A DNA stretch of 64,000 bases from Pseudomonas berkeleyensis. GTDB lineage: Bacteria > Pseudomonadota > Gammaproteobacteria > Pseudomonadales > Pseudomonadaceae. The notes under the pieces were generated by a model, which saw only the letters and a list, made by a program, of their open reading frames with translations, had not been told where the DNA came from and did no database searches. Every line of letters starts with the position of its first letter. The first letter of the stretch is position 1. The position numbers were made by a program, and so were the translations under genes. Shown one piece after another: positions 55,469-63,857 of this stretch. Location of the stretch: assembly GCF_014109765.1 (NCBI RefSeq), contig NZ_CP059139.1, positions 62,001-126,000 on the forward strand. The letters are read 5' to 3'.

Positions 55469-56196
55469 TGACGGCAGTCGCCAACGCTTGGCGCAGTGCT
55501 GCGCGCACTGACACCGGCAAGGTGCGTGCGCGCAACGAGGACGCCTTCCTGGCACTGCCTGAGCAGGGCCTGTGGGTGGTGGCCGACGGCATGGGCGGGC
55601 ACCAGAACGGCGCTCTGGCCAGCCGCCTGATCGTCGAGCATCTGGCCGAGTTGCCGGAGGGTAGCTTCGAGCAGCGCCTCGCGGAGTTGCGTCAGTGCTT
55701 GCACCGGCTCAACCATCGCCTCGGCCAGGAGCTGACGGTCACTGCCGAGCGCACCGACACGGTGATCGGCAGCACCGTGGTGGCCCTGTTGCTCGAAGGC
55801 GAGCGCGCCGTCTGCGTCTGGGCCGGTGACAGCCGCTGTTACCTGTGGCGCGCCTCACGGCTGTACCAACTGAGCCGCGACCACTCGCTGGTGCAGCAAC
55901 TGATCGACGAGCAGGGTCTGGCACCGCAGGAGGCCGCGCGCCATCCGGCGGCGCATGCCCTGACCCGTGCCATCGGTGCCAGCGAAACCCTGCAACTCGA
56001 CATTCTTGAACTCGACGTGCTGCCTGGCGATGTCTTCCTGCTGTGCAGCGACGGGCTCTACCAGGGCGTGCCGGCCGACGAGCTGGGTGCCTGCCTCAAT
56101 CTGCCTTCGCCGCACCTGGCCGTGGAGCGCCTGTTCCAGCGCGCGCTCGATGGCCCGGCGCGTGACAACCTCAGCGCCGTGGTAATCCGCCGATGA
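55468..56196 (+). CDS. stp1: PP2C-type serine/threonine phosphatase of the T6SS
   Basis: 242 residues with the PP2C metal and phosphate motifs: RTDTGKVRARNEDAF, VVADGMGGHQNGA, WAGDSRCYLW, LLCSDGLYQGV and RDNLSAVVI. Opposes the kinase encoded next, acting on Fha-type targets in the threonine-phosphorylation control of the T6SS. Overlaps tssM by one base and stk1 by four. Confidence 0.95.
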   Translation: MTAVANAWRSAARTDTGKVRARNEDAFLALPEQGLWVVADGMGGHQNGALASRLIVEHLAELPEGSFEQRLAELRQCLHRLNHRLGQELTVTAERTDTVIGSTVVALLLEGERAVCVWAGDSRCYLWRASRLYQLSRDHSLVQQLIDEQGLAPQEAARHPAAHALTRAIGASETLQLDILELDVLPGDVFLLCSDGLYQGVPADELGACLNLPSPHLAVERLFQRALDGPARDNLSAVVIRR

Positions 56197-57164
56197 CCGA
56201 AACCGCCGAAGCCAGTGACCTCACCTACTTCGCCCTGGCTGCCACCGCGGCCAAGGAGCCTATGCGTGAAACGCCGCGTCAGGCGCCGGGCGAGCTGCCG
56301 GACGTGCTCGGTGGTCGCTACAAGATCGAGCGCCTGCTCGGTGTTGGCGGCATGGGCGCGGTGTACCGTGCGCGTGACCTGCTGCGCGAACAGTTCGGTG
56401 ACCCCGAACCCTATGTCGCGCTGAAGACCCTGAGCGACGACTTCGCCGAATACCCGGACGCCAACGCCCTGCTCTACAGCGAGTTCGCCCTCACTTCGCG
56501 GCTCAACCACCGGCATGTGGTGCGCCTGTTCGGCTTCGAGGTCGACACCGCCTGTGAGCGCGCCTTCATCACCCTGGAGTTGATGCGCGGCCTGACCCTG
56601 GATCAGCTGCTCTGCGAACGCCCGGAAGGGCTGTCCTGGGAGGAGTTGCGTGCCATCGCCATCCCCTTGCTCGATGCCCTCGCCTATTCCCATGAACTCG
56701 GTGTGCTGCATGGCGACCTGAAGCCCAGCAATGTGATGTTGGCCGACGACGGCCTGCGCCTGTTCGACTATGGTCTGGGCCAGCCCGTGGAAGGTCTGCT
56801 GCCAGGCCTGCCGCGCTTGTGTCGCAACCGTATCGCCGCCTGGACGCCGCGTTACGCCGCGCTGGAGCTGCTCGAAGGCGCTGCGCTGTCGGTCGCTGCC
56901 GATGTCTATGCAGTGGCCTGCGTGCTGGTCGAGCTGGCCAGTGGGCAACACCCGTTCCGTCGCCTCAGTGCCAAGCAGGCCAAGAGCATGGAACTGGACA
57001 AGCAACTGCAACGCCCGGCGCAGGTGCCGCTGCACTGCTGGCAGGCCCTGCGTACGGCGCTGGCCTTTGAGGAAAGCCAGCGGCTGATCGACTGCAGCGA
57101 GCTGCTCGACGCATTTCGCCGGCCCCCGGCTTCGCGCCTGCAACGCTGGCTGGGCAAGGCGTGA
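56193..57164 (+). CDS. stk1: Serine/threonine protein kinase of the T6SS
   Basis: 323 residues, a single Hanks-type kinase domain with no membrane segment, as for P. aeruginosa Stk1. Glycine loop LLGVGGMGAVYRA, Lys in YVALKTL, catalytic loop HGDLKPSN (the usual Arg before Asp is Gly, so non-RD) and DYG in place of DFG. Both changes are compatible with activity. Expected to phosphorylate Fha. The final gene of the conserved cluster; vgrG follows after 38 bp. Confidence 0.93.
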   Translation: MTETAEASDLTYFALAATAAKEPMRETPRQAPGELPDVLGGRYKIERLLGVGGMGAVYRARDLLREQFGDPEPYVALKTLSDDFAEYPDANALLYSEFALTSRLNHRHVVRLFGFEVDTACERAFITLELMRGLTLDQLLCERPEGLSWEELRAIAIPLLDALAYSHELGVLHGDLKPSNVMLADDGLRLFDYGLGQPVEGLLPGLPRLCRNRIAAWTPRYAALELLEGAALSVAADVYAVACVLVELASGQHPFRRLSAKQAKSMELDKQLQRPAQVPLHCWQALRTALAFEESQRLIDCSELLDAFRRPPASRLQRWLGKA

Positions 57165-57178
57165 CAGGCTGTTGAAAA
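57165..57178. repeat. Short scar matching the end of the MITE-like repeat
   Basis: CAGGCTGTTGAAAA directly follows the stk1 stop and is identical to 713-726 at the left end of repeat copy 1. The rest of the element is missing. It marks the joint between the conserved T6SS genes and the vgrG/effector module. A 14-base match could be chance. Confidence 0.35.
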
Positions 57179-57202
57179 GGACTCTTTCGAAAGGATACGC
57201 AT

Positions 57203-59338
57203 ATGTTCAACCCGGCCAATGAAACCCATTTCAGCCTGAGCATCGAGGGCGTCGAGCATGACCTGCAGGTGCTCGAGTTCAACGGCCGCGAGGCCATCAG
57301 CCAGCCCTACCGCTTCGACGTCGAGCTGATCAGCGAACGTCCGGATCTCGACTTGACGAGCCTGTTGCACCAGCGTGCCTTCCTCGCCTTCAGCCCCAAT
57401 GGCGACGGTATCCATGGGCTGATCCATCGCGTCGAACAGGGCGAGTCCGGCAAGCGCCTGACCCGCTACCGCTTGGCCATCGTGCCGCAGCTGGCGTACC
57501 TGGCGCACCGCACCAACCAGCGCATCTTCCAGCATCTCACCGTGCCGCAGATCGTCGCTCAGGTGCTCGAAGAGCACGGCATCGTCGAAGGTGGCTACCA
57601 GTTCCAGCTCGGCCCCACCGTCTACCCCGAGCGCGACTACTGCGTGCAGTACGATGAGAGCGACCTGCACTTCGTCCAGCGTTTGTGCGAAGAAGAAGGC
57701 ATCCACTACCACTTCCAGCACAGCGAAAGCGGCCACGTATTGATGTTCGGCGACGACCAGACCGCCTTCGCCAAGCTCGGCCAGCCCACTCCCTATATCC
57801 AGGACAGCGGCATGACCGCCGATGACCCGGTGATCAAGCGCCTGGCCCTGCGCCTGGAAACCCGCACCCGCCGCACCACCCGCCGCGACTACGACTTCGA
57901 GCAGCCGCGCCTGCTGCTGGAGGCGGCTTACCAGGGCGAGCAGGCCGGTGAGAACGACGGTCTGCCCGATCTGGAAGACTACGACTACCCTGGCCGCTAC
58001 ACCGACCGCACGCGCGGCAAGCACCTGGCCAAACGTGCTCTGGAGCGTCACCGCGCCGACTATCGTCAGCTCGACGGTCAGAGTGACCAGCCGCGTCTGG
58101 TCACCGGGCATCTGCTGGAGATTTCCGAGCACCCGCGCAGCGACTGGAACGACCTCTGGCTGCTCACCGAAGTGCTGCACGAAGGCAAGCAACCGCAGGT
58201 GCTGGAAGAGTCGGTCACCAGTGATTCGGTGCTGGGCAAGGGGCTCTCCGCCCTGCTAAGTAGCGTCACCGGCCAGGCGGACGCCAGCGTCGACGATGAT
58301 TTCCGCCAGGGTTACCGCAACCGCTTCCTCGCAACTCCCTGGGACGTGCCCTATCGCCCATCCCTGGCCCACCCGAAACCGCGCATCCTCGGCAGCCAGA
58401 GCGCCGTAGTCACCGGCCCGGCTGGCGAAGAGATCCATTGCGACCAATACGGCCGGGTGAAGGTGCAGTTCTTCTGGGATCGCGAGGGCCAGGCGGATGA
58501 AAAAACCAGTTGCTGGTTACGCGTCAGCTCCAGCTGGGCCGGTGACCGCTACGGCGCCATCACCATCCCGCGTATCGGCATGGAAGTGCTGGTCACCTTC
58601 CTCGAAGGCGACCCCGACCAGCCCCTGGTCACCGGCTGCCTGTACCACGCCGAACACGTGGTGCCCTACGAGCTGCCGGCGAACAAGACCCGCAGCGTGT
58701 TCAAAACCCTCAGCAGCCCCGGCGGTGGCGGCTACAACGAACTGCGCATCGAGGATCGCAAGGGAGCCGAGCAGATCTACATCCATGCCCAGCGCGACTG
58801 GGACGAGAACATCGAGCACGACCAGAAGATCCGTGTCGGCAACGAGCGCCACGACACCGTGGAGAAGAACAGCTACACCGAGCTGATGGCCGAGGAACAC
58901 CTCACCGTCACCGCCGACCGCAAGGTCGAAGTCAAACCGCAGGATCACCTGACGGTGGCCACCGACCAACACATCAAACTCGGCACCGCACAACTGACCA
59001 AGGCCGGCCGCGAGATCCACCTGAAAACCGGCCAAAAAATGGTCATCGAAGCCGGCATCGAACTGACCATCAAGGCCGGCGGCAGCTTTATCAAACTCGA
59101 CCCCGGCGGCATCACCATCAGCGGCCCGTTGGCCCGCCTCAACGCTGGCGGCTCACCGGGCAAGGGCTCGGGCATCGGCATCAAGCCGCCCGTGCTGCCG
59201 GGCGCGGCGGATAGTGACAAGGCGGGTGATGTACTGGAGCAAGTAGTCAGCAACTGCGTGGACAAGCCGCAGCAAGCGGTATGTGAAGAATGCCTGCTCC
59301 GTGCGCAAAGCAAAGCCCAAGTGCTAGTCGCACGTTGA
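57203..59338 (+). CDS. vgrG: T6SS spike protein VgrG (TssI)
   Basis: 711 residues. N-terminal gp27-like domain (FSLSIEGVEHDLQVLEFNGR; DYCVQYDESDLHFVQRLCEE), gp5-like OB domain (IHCDQYGRVKVQFFWDREG; RIGMEVLVTFLEGDPDQPLV), then a needle of regular beta repeats (LTVTADRKVEVKPQDHLTVA). The last about 45 residues after the needle include a Cys-x8-Cys-x2-Cys motif near the C-terminus. No enzymatic domain seen. It probably carries the downstream Tle1 toxin through the DUF4123 adaptor. Confidence 0.96.
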   Translation: MFNPANETHFSLSIEGVEHDLQVLEFNGREAISQPYRFDVELISERPDLDLTSLLHQRAFLAFSPNGDGIHGLIHRVEQGESGKRLTRYRLAIVPQLAYLAHRTNQRIFQHLTVPQIVAQVLEEHGIVEGGYQFQLGPTVYPERDYCVQYDESDLHFVQRLCEEEGIHYHFQHSESGHVLMFGDDQTAFAKLGQPTPYIQDSGMTADDPVIKRLALRLETRTRRTTRRDYDFEQPRLLLEAAYQGEQAGENDGLPDLEDYDYPGRYTDRTRGKHLAKRALERHRADYRQLDGQSDQPRLVTGHLLEISEHPRSDWNDLWLLTEVLHEGKQPQVLEESVTSDSVLGKGLSALLSSVTGQADASVDDDFRQGYRNRFLATPWDVPYRPSLAHPKPRILGSQSAVVTGPAGEEIHCDQYGRVKVQFFWDREGQADEKTSCWLRVSSSWAGDRYGAITIPRIGMEVLVTFLEGDPDQPLVTGCLYHAEHVVPYELPANKTRSVFKTLSSPGGGGYNELRIEDRKGAEQIYIHAQRDWDENIEHDQKIRVGNERHDTVEKNSYTELMAEEHLTVTADRKVEVKPQDHLTVATDQHIKLGTAQLTKAGREIHLKTGQKMVIEAGIELTIKAGGSFIKLDPGGITISGPLARLNAGGSPGKGSGIGIKPPVLPGAADSDKAGDVLEQVVSNCVDKPQQAVCEECLLRAQSKAQVLVAR

Positions 59339-59354
59339 GAGGTACCGGAACGCT

Positions 59355-60173
59355 ATGAAATCCTTGACTCATATCTGGCTGAATCTGCTCCGCGAGCATG
59401 CGGAGCAAGAACGCTTGCAGTATTTCGATCTGCTGGTCGATGCCAGCAACCTGCACTATCCGCTGCTTTCACGCCTCGATGAACTTGAGCAGTCCCCGGA
59501 AATTGCAATGCTTCTGGAAGGCACGCCAGAAGAGACCATCGCAGCCAAGGGGCCTCTGTTGATCCGTGTGGGCCTCGACCAACTCGAACAACAGCCCTGG
59601 CTCGACGAATTGCTCGCCAGCAAGAATGCGCACCAGCATCTTCTGGCGTTGCTCAGTCCTTGGCCTTTTGCTCTGCTTGCTAGCCACTTGCGCCACTGCA
59701 CCCAGGTCGAGTGGAACGATGGCCGGAGCAGTGGCCTGCTGCGTTTCTATGACCCACGCATGCTGGTGCCCACCAGTGAAGCGCTGGATCCACAACAGAT
59801 ATGGTTCCACGCCCCGGTAATCACCTGGCACTGGCGGGATCGTGATCGGCAGCAACGTAGTTTGCCTGGCAATTTTATGCGTTCAGCGGAATTACCTTCA
59901 CCGCTACCGGTCTTGCGGCTGACGAGAGCACAGATGTCCAGCCTGCTGGCCTGGAGCGCTGCCGAGGACTATCGGCGCAGTTGGGGGGTGCAACCACAGG
60001 ACTACGGCATGGCCCAGCAGGAACCCTTGATGCGTCATCTGATGCATGGGCAGTTGGCGGCAAACCGCGAGGGGCTGTATGACTTTGACCAGCGAGACAC
60101 CTTCATCCGTAGCTGGTTGGCCAAGAACTCGCCTGTTGCGCCGCCTGAAGAGACTGCTGAGGTATGGGTATGA
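59355..60173 (+). CDS. DUF4123 T6SS effector adaptor/chaperone (Tap/TEC type)
   Basis: 272 residues. DUF4123 signs: YFDLLVDASNLHYPLLSRL, LASKNAHQHLLALLSPWPF and LLRFYDPRMLVPTSEAL. Such adaptors load a specific effector onto the cognate VgrG tip; gene position between vgrG and the lipase genes fits exactly. 16 bp after vgrG; its end overlaps the first DUF3304 gene by 10 bases. Confidence 0.9.
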   Translation: MKSLTHIWLNLLREHAEQERLQYFDLLVDASNLHYPLLSRLDELEQSPEIAMLLEGTPEETIAAKGPLLIRVGLDQLEQQPWLDELLASKNAHQHLLALLSPWPFALLASHLRHCTQVEWNDGRSSGLLRFYDPRMLVPTSEALDPQQIWFHAPVITWHWRDRDRQQRSLPGNFMRSAELPSPLPVLRLTRAQMSSLLAWSAAEDYRRSWGVQPQDYGMAQQEPLMRHLMHGQLAANREGLYDFDQRDTFIRSWLAKNSPVAPPEETAEVWV

Positions 60174-60688
60174 CTCACAGGGCCTTGGCCTGCCTTCTGG
60201 TGGTTCTATTGCTGAGTGGCTGTATGGCCAAGGACTCCGAGATGCTTGGTGCGCCTGTCGAGGGCTATAACCACACGTCCGCAGCCATCAACCGTTTCAC
60301 TATCAATGGTGCTGGAGGCCCTAATCTAGGGCCTTATGGTGGCGGGGGCGGACAGGTTTGTTGTGGCTCTGTGCCGCGTCATTGGCGACCAGGGCTTAGA
60401 GCCATTGTGGAGTGGGAGAAGGATCCTAGTCCTCGCGGATACGGTAGTTGGCCGGAGCGACCATATTCGGATGCTTGGAACAAACGCATGGACGAACATC
60501 GCAGTCATTACACTCGTCACCGGGTAGTGGTGGAGATACCTAAATACCAAGAAGCTGGAACATTAAAGGTGCACTTTTTGCCCTGCGATCAGGTGAGAGT
60601 TTCGGCGGACAATATTTTTTTTGGGGTCACCGGCTACCCCTATAACTTTCCCCGCAAGATGGAGGATACGGAATGTCCCACTCTTTGA
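60164..60688 (+). CDS. DUF3304 lipoprotein, copy 1 (probable Tle1 immunity protein)
   Basis: 174 residues, lipobox LLSGC with Cys20. The mature part opens MAKDSEMLGAPVEGYNHTSA and contains NRFTINGAGGPNLGPYGGGG, VCCGSVPRHWRPGLRAIVEW and a C-terminal LKVHFLPCDQV. This is the DUF3304 family as I know it. A periplasm-facing lipoprotein beside a phospholipase toxin suggests immunity; not proven by sequence. Nearly identical to copy 2 over the first 68 mature residues. Its end overlaps the start of copy 2 by 16 bases. Less GC-rich than the T6SS genes, suggesting transfer. Confidence 0.85.
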   Translation: MGMTHRALACLLVVLLLSGCMAKDSEMLGAPVEGYNHTSAAINRFTINGAGGPNLGPYGGGGGQVCCGSVPRHWRPGLRAIVEWEKDPSPRGYGSWPERPYSDAWNKRMDEHRSHYTRHRVVVEIPKYQEAGTLKVHFLPCDQVRVSADNIFFGVTGYPYNFPRKMEDTECPTL

Positions 60689-61230
60689 GCTCTTGGTTAG
60701 CTCGCAATCTGATAGGCCGATCCCCATTCGCGGGTTTATCACTGGTGCTGTTACTGGCCAGCGGTTGCATGGCCAAGGAGTCCGAGATGCTCGGTGCTCC
60801 TGTGGAGGGCTATAACCATACGTCCGCTGCCATCAACCGTTTCACTGTCAACGGCGCTGGAGGCCCTAACCTAGGCCCTTATGGTGGCGGGGGCGGACAG
60901 GTTTGTTGTGGCTCTGTGCCGCGCCATTGGCGACCAGGGCTTAGAGCCATTGTGGAGTGGGAGAAGGATCCTAATCCAGGCGCCTCTGTTGGATGGCCAC
61001 CTCATGGCACGGATGGATGGCGAGAGGCATATAAGAAACACGCAGCTAATTACACCCATCACCGGGTCGTTGTGGCTATACCCCAGTATGACCGTCCTGG
61101 CCCTCTTAAAGTGCACTTTCTTCCATGCGACCAAGTCAGAGTGACAGCCGCTGGCGTACTACCTAGCCACCCTAGCTACCCCTATAACTTTCCACGCAAG
61201 ATGGAGGATACGGAATGTCCCAAACCTTGA
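60673..61230 (+). CDS. DUF3304 lipoprotein, copy 2 (probable Tle1 immunity protein)
   Basis: 185 residues, lipobox LASGC with Cys32, so the signal region is 12 residues longer than in copy 1. The first 68 mature residues differ from copy 1 at two positions only; the middle (after VEWEKDP, about 40 residues) is strongly different, and the C-terminus (YPYNFPRKMEDTECP) is again the same. The added N-terminus MSHSLSSWLARNLIGRSPF resembles the start of the downstream toxin MSQTLSPPPASVLIARPF. Overlaps the toxin gene by 16 bases. Confidence 0.85.
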   Translation: MSHSLSSWLARNLIGRSPFAGLSLVLLLASGCMAKESEMLGAPVEGYNHTSAAINRFTVNGAGGPNLGPYGGGGGQVCCGSVPRHWRPGLRAIVEWEKDPNPGASVGWPPHGTDGWREAYKKHAANYTHHRVVVAIPQYDRPGPLKVHFLPCDQVRVTAAGVLPSHPSYPYNFPRKMEDTECPKP

Positions 61231-63812
61231 GCCCACCGCCTGCCAGTGTGCTAATTGCACGTCCTTTCGAACGCACGGGCCTACCAATAAACTCATGGGA
61301 AGTTCTCGTTAATATTCGTGGGCAGGAAAAAGACGAGAAAAAAGTCTGGAGCCGAGCAATAAGCGCCGCGGCAAAACAGGGTGAAGATGTACCCGAACCT
61401 TGCTGCAAGACCCTGCATATCAGCCTTTATTTTGATGGCACCAATAATCATGAGCCTTCGGACTCCATCGCTGATCCGATATGCGCGAGCAATGTGGCGC
61501 GCCTGTACCACGCCAGTATCGAGAAAACGGAAAAAGGTTTTTTTCGATACTACAGTCCTGGCGTGGGCACTGTTTTCGAGGAAATCAAAGAGTATCTGCC
61601 CAGCCAGACTGGTCTGATCGGCGCGAGTGGTGGTGAAGACCGCATCAATTGGGGGCTTACTCGGATAATCGATGCTTTACAAACTACACTGACGCAAAAA
61701 CCATTGTTACTTGATAAGACCCAAGCCTTGGTCGAGGCCATGGGCACTAACTGGACTGCCTCCGTATTGAGCGGAGGAATACTGGAAAATGGCGCCCGCA
61801 AGCGCAAGGCAGCGCTGCAGCCCTACGAGGATGAGCTAGCCAGTCTGCTGGAGCAGCGGCGAAACAATGGTGAAAAACCGGAAATCCTTGCCTTGCGCCT
61901 CTATGTCTACGGCTTTTCCCGTGGGGCCGCTCAGGCCCGCGCTTTCACCAACTGGTTGATGGAGCTGACGCGGCAGCAAAACGGCGAGACTAGCGAATAC
62001 CGTTTCGCCGGGCTACCCATTTCCATCGAGTTCCTCGGCCTGTTCGATACCGTGGCCGCCGTGGGCCTGGCTGACAGTGTGCCTTTCGCTGCCGGTCATA
62101 TGGATTGGGCCAGCGGCACCATGCGCCTGCCGGACGAAAGCCAGGTGCAAGCCTGCATGCCAACTGGGCTGCCTGAAGATTGCCTCTTTCTCAAGCGCTG
62201 CGTACATCTGGTTTCCGCTCATGAACAGCGCGCCAGCTTTCCACTGGACTCCATTCGACGCCGCGAAAAAACAGCCGACGGGACGCGTGATGACTCACGC
62301 CCTTCCACCTATCGCAAGGACACCTGGGAATACGTCTATCCGGGTATGCACACCGATGTGGGTGGTGGATATCCGCCAGGCGATCAAGGCAAGGCTCGTG
62401 GTGGCCAAGGAGAGCTGCTGTCACAGATTCCCCTGCACCATATGTACCGTTCGGCCTTTGCTGCGGGCGCGCCATTGCAAGTACCAGAACAGCTTCTTGA
62501 TGAAAATGAGAGCTGGCGAAAAATGGGGGAGTCGACTCTTGAGGAGTTCGACTTTACTCCACAACTCGTTGCCCGCTTCAATGCCTGGCAGAAACAGGCC
62601 AAGCCCGAGCCCCTTGAGGATGTGATCGAGCGAGAACAGGCGCTGATCACGGCCTGGCGTATCGATCGTTATGCCGGCGGCATCGACAAGCAGGGCTTTT
62701 ACAGCCATGTAAAAGATCAGGACATGAGCGATGAGGAGTGGGATGCTCTGAAGCGCCTGCATGCCCACAAGCTGGCGGAAAACGCTGCAGCGGCGCAGGG
62801 TAAGGAACCGCCTGTGCTCAGTGCGAAAGAGCAGCAACAACGCGAGGCGGATCTCGAGTTGGTTGGCGGAAGCGAGGTTTATGCGCGCATCAATACCAGC
62901 AAGACATTCGAACCAGCGTTAGATCACCGGCAACTGCGCCGTGCCGCCGCTGAGTTTAAGCGTGATTACGACCGTAATTGGGGAGTTCTTGAGGATACTT
63001 TCGAATGGGGTGGAATACTTAATCTATTACTTGGCGGCACTGTCTACCTGATTAACGAAGAAGACGAAGCCCAGGAGTATGCCGAGCTTTACCAGAATGG
63101 AACGCAGCGCCATGGCCAGCTGTTCGCCGGGCCGGGCGTCATCGCGAGTGGGCAGCAGGATTTGGTCGCGCTTTTCGATGATCACGTGCACGATTCGCGG
63201 GCCTGGTTCATGAACTCTTCTTTTTTGGGCGAGCGCGAGCTTTTCACCGATTACTTCCGCTATCGCCTGGTGCATTTCGACAATGAGTCGAACAAGAGCC
63301 TGTCGGTACTGGCCAATGCGGGCCGCGTGGTTGGAATGGGTATCGCCTTGGCTAGTATCGGGCTCTCAATCAAGAAGCGTAATCCGCGCTATTTGCTCGG
63401 CCTTTTCCTGCCCTCGTTGGCGACGCCTGTGCTGACGGGCAGGCCAGGATTACCGACTTTACCGGAAATCAGCGCATTCGATCCTTTAACCGGTATTGCA
63501 CTGCCGATGATGCAGGGCATGGAAGCCGTACGAGCCTTTACTCAAAAGCCTGGTGACGTGGTGGCCATGCTCAACGCTATGCCTTTGCCCGTACCTCTCA
63601 CCGAACAAACCGCTACTACGCCAGAGCTGCAAGCCGTCTTCAAAGCTGCTGAGGCGGTGAAGGCGGTCAAGGCGGCCAATGATTCGGGCGATATGGGCGG
63701 CTTGTTGGGGCAGGCGATGGACATGATGGATAAGGGTGCCCCCACGCCTGGACTGCAACCTCCCGGTTGGCTGGATCAGGCTAAAGGCATGGCCAAGGAG
63801 TTCACTGGCTAG
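61215..63812 (+). CDS. tle1: T6SS phospholipase effector, DUF2235/Tle1 family
   Basis: 865 residues. DUF2235 alpha/beta-hydrolase core from about 70 (LHISLYFDGTNNHEPSD) with nucleophile elbow GFSRG (Ser235) and MHTDVGGGYPP (His379, Asp381) as in Tle1 lipases. The C-terminal part (about 560-865) is a less conserved region with a weakly hydrophobic stretch near 705-735 (VVGMGIALASIGLSI), likely for membrane contact. Tle1 enzymes cut phospholipids in the target cell's periplasm. Co-linear with vgrG, adaptor and two lipoprotein genes; its start lies inside the end of the second lipoprotein gene. Confidence 0.92.
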   Translation: MSQTLSPPPASVLIARPFERTGLPINSWEVLVNIRGQEKDEKKVWSRAISAAAKQGEDVPEPCCKTLHISLYFDGTNNHEPSDSIADPICASNVARLYHASIEKTEKGFFRYYSPGVGTVFEEIKEYLPSQTGLIGASGGEDRINWGLTRIIDALQTTLTQKPLLLDKTQALVEAMGTNWTASVLSGGILENGARKRKAALQPYEDELASLLEQRRNNGEKPEILALRLYVYGFSRGAAQARAFTNWLMELTRQQNGETSEYRFAGLPISIEFLGLFDTVAAVGLADSVPFAAGHMDWASGTMRLPDESQVQACMPTGLPEDCLFLKRCVHLVSAHEQRASFPLDSIRRREKTADGTRDDSRPSTYRKDTWEYVYPGMHTDVGGGYPPGDQGKARGGQGELLSQIPLHHMYRSAFAAGAPLQVPEQLLDENESWRKMGESTLEEFDFTPQLVARFNAWQKQAKPEPLEDVIEREQALITAWRIDRYAGGIDKQGFYSHVKDQDMSDEEWDALKRLHAHKLAENAAAAQGKEPPVLSAKEQQQREADLELVGGSEVYARINTSKTFEPALDHRQLRRAAAEFKRDYDRNWGVLEDTFEWGGILNLLLGGTVYLINEEDEAQEYAELYQNGTQRHGQLFAGPGVIASGQQDLVALFDDHVHDSRAWFMNSSFLGERELFTDYFRYRLVHFDNESNKSLSVLANAGRVVGMGIALASIGLSIKKRNPRYLLGLFLPSLATPVLTGRPGLPTLPEISAFDPLTGIALPMMQGMEAVRAFTQKPGDVVAMLNAMPLPVPLTEQTATTPELQAVFKAAEAVKAVKAANDSGDMGGLLGQAMDMMDKGAPTPGLQPPGWLDQAKGMAKEFTG

Positions 63813-63816
63813 AAGC

Positions 63817-63852
63817 AAAGGGCAGCGGCGCATACCTGCGCTGCTGCCCTTT
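63817..63852. terminator. Bidirectional terminator after the effector gene
   Basis: A 16-bp stem with one G-T pair (AAAGGGCAGCGGCGCA / TGCGCTGCTGCCCTTT, loop TACC), five bases after the toxin stop and six before the convergent gene's stop. The end of the T6SS transcript. Confidence 0.8.
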
Positions 63853-63857
63853 CCTGC

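Noticed and set aside
52562..55555. 997-codon minus-strand frame inside tssM
   Set aside because: A shadow of tssM: Gln/Ala/Val-rich with no domain, no ribosome site, and the plus-strand protein is a full-length TssM.
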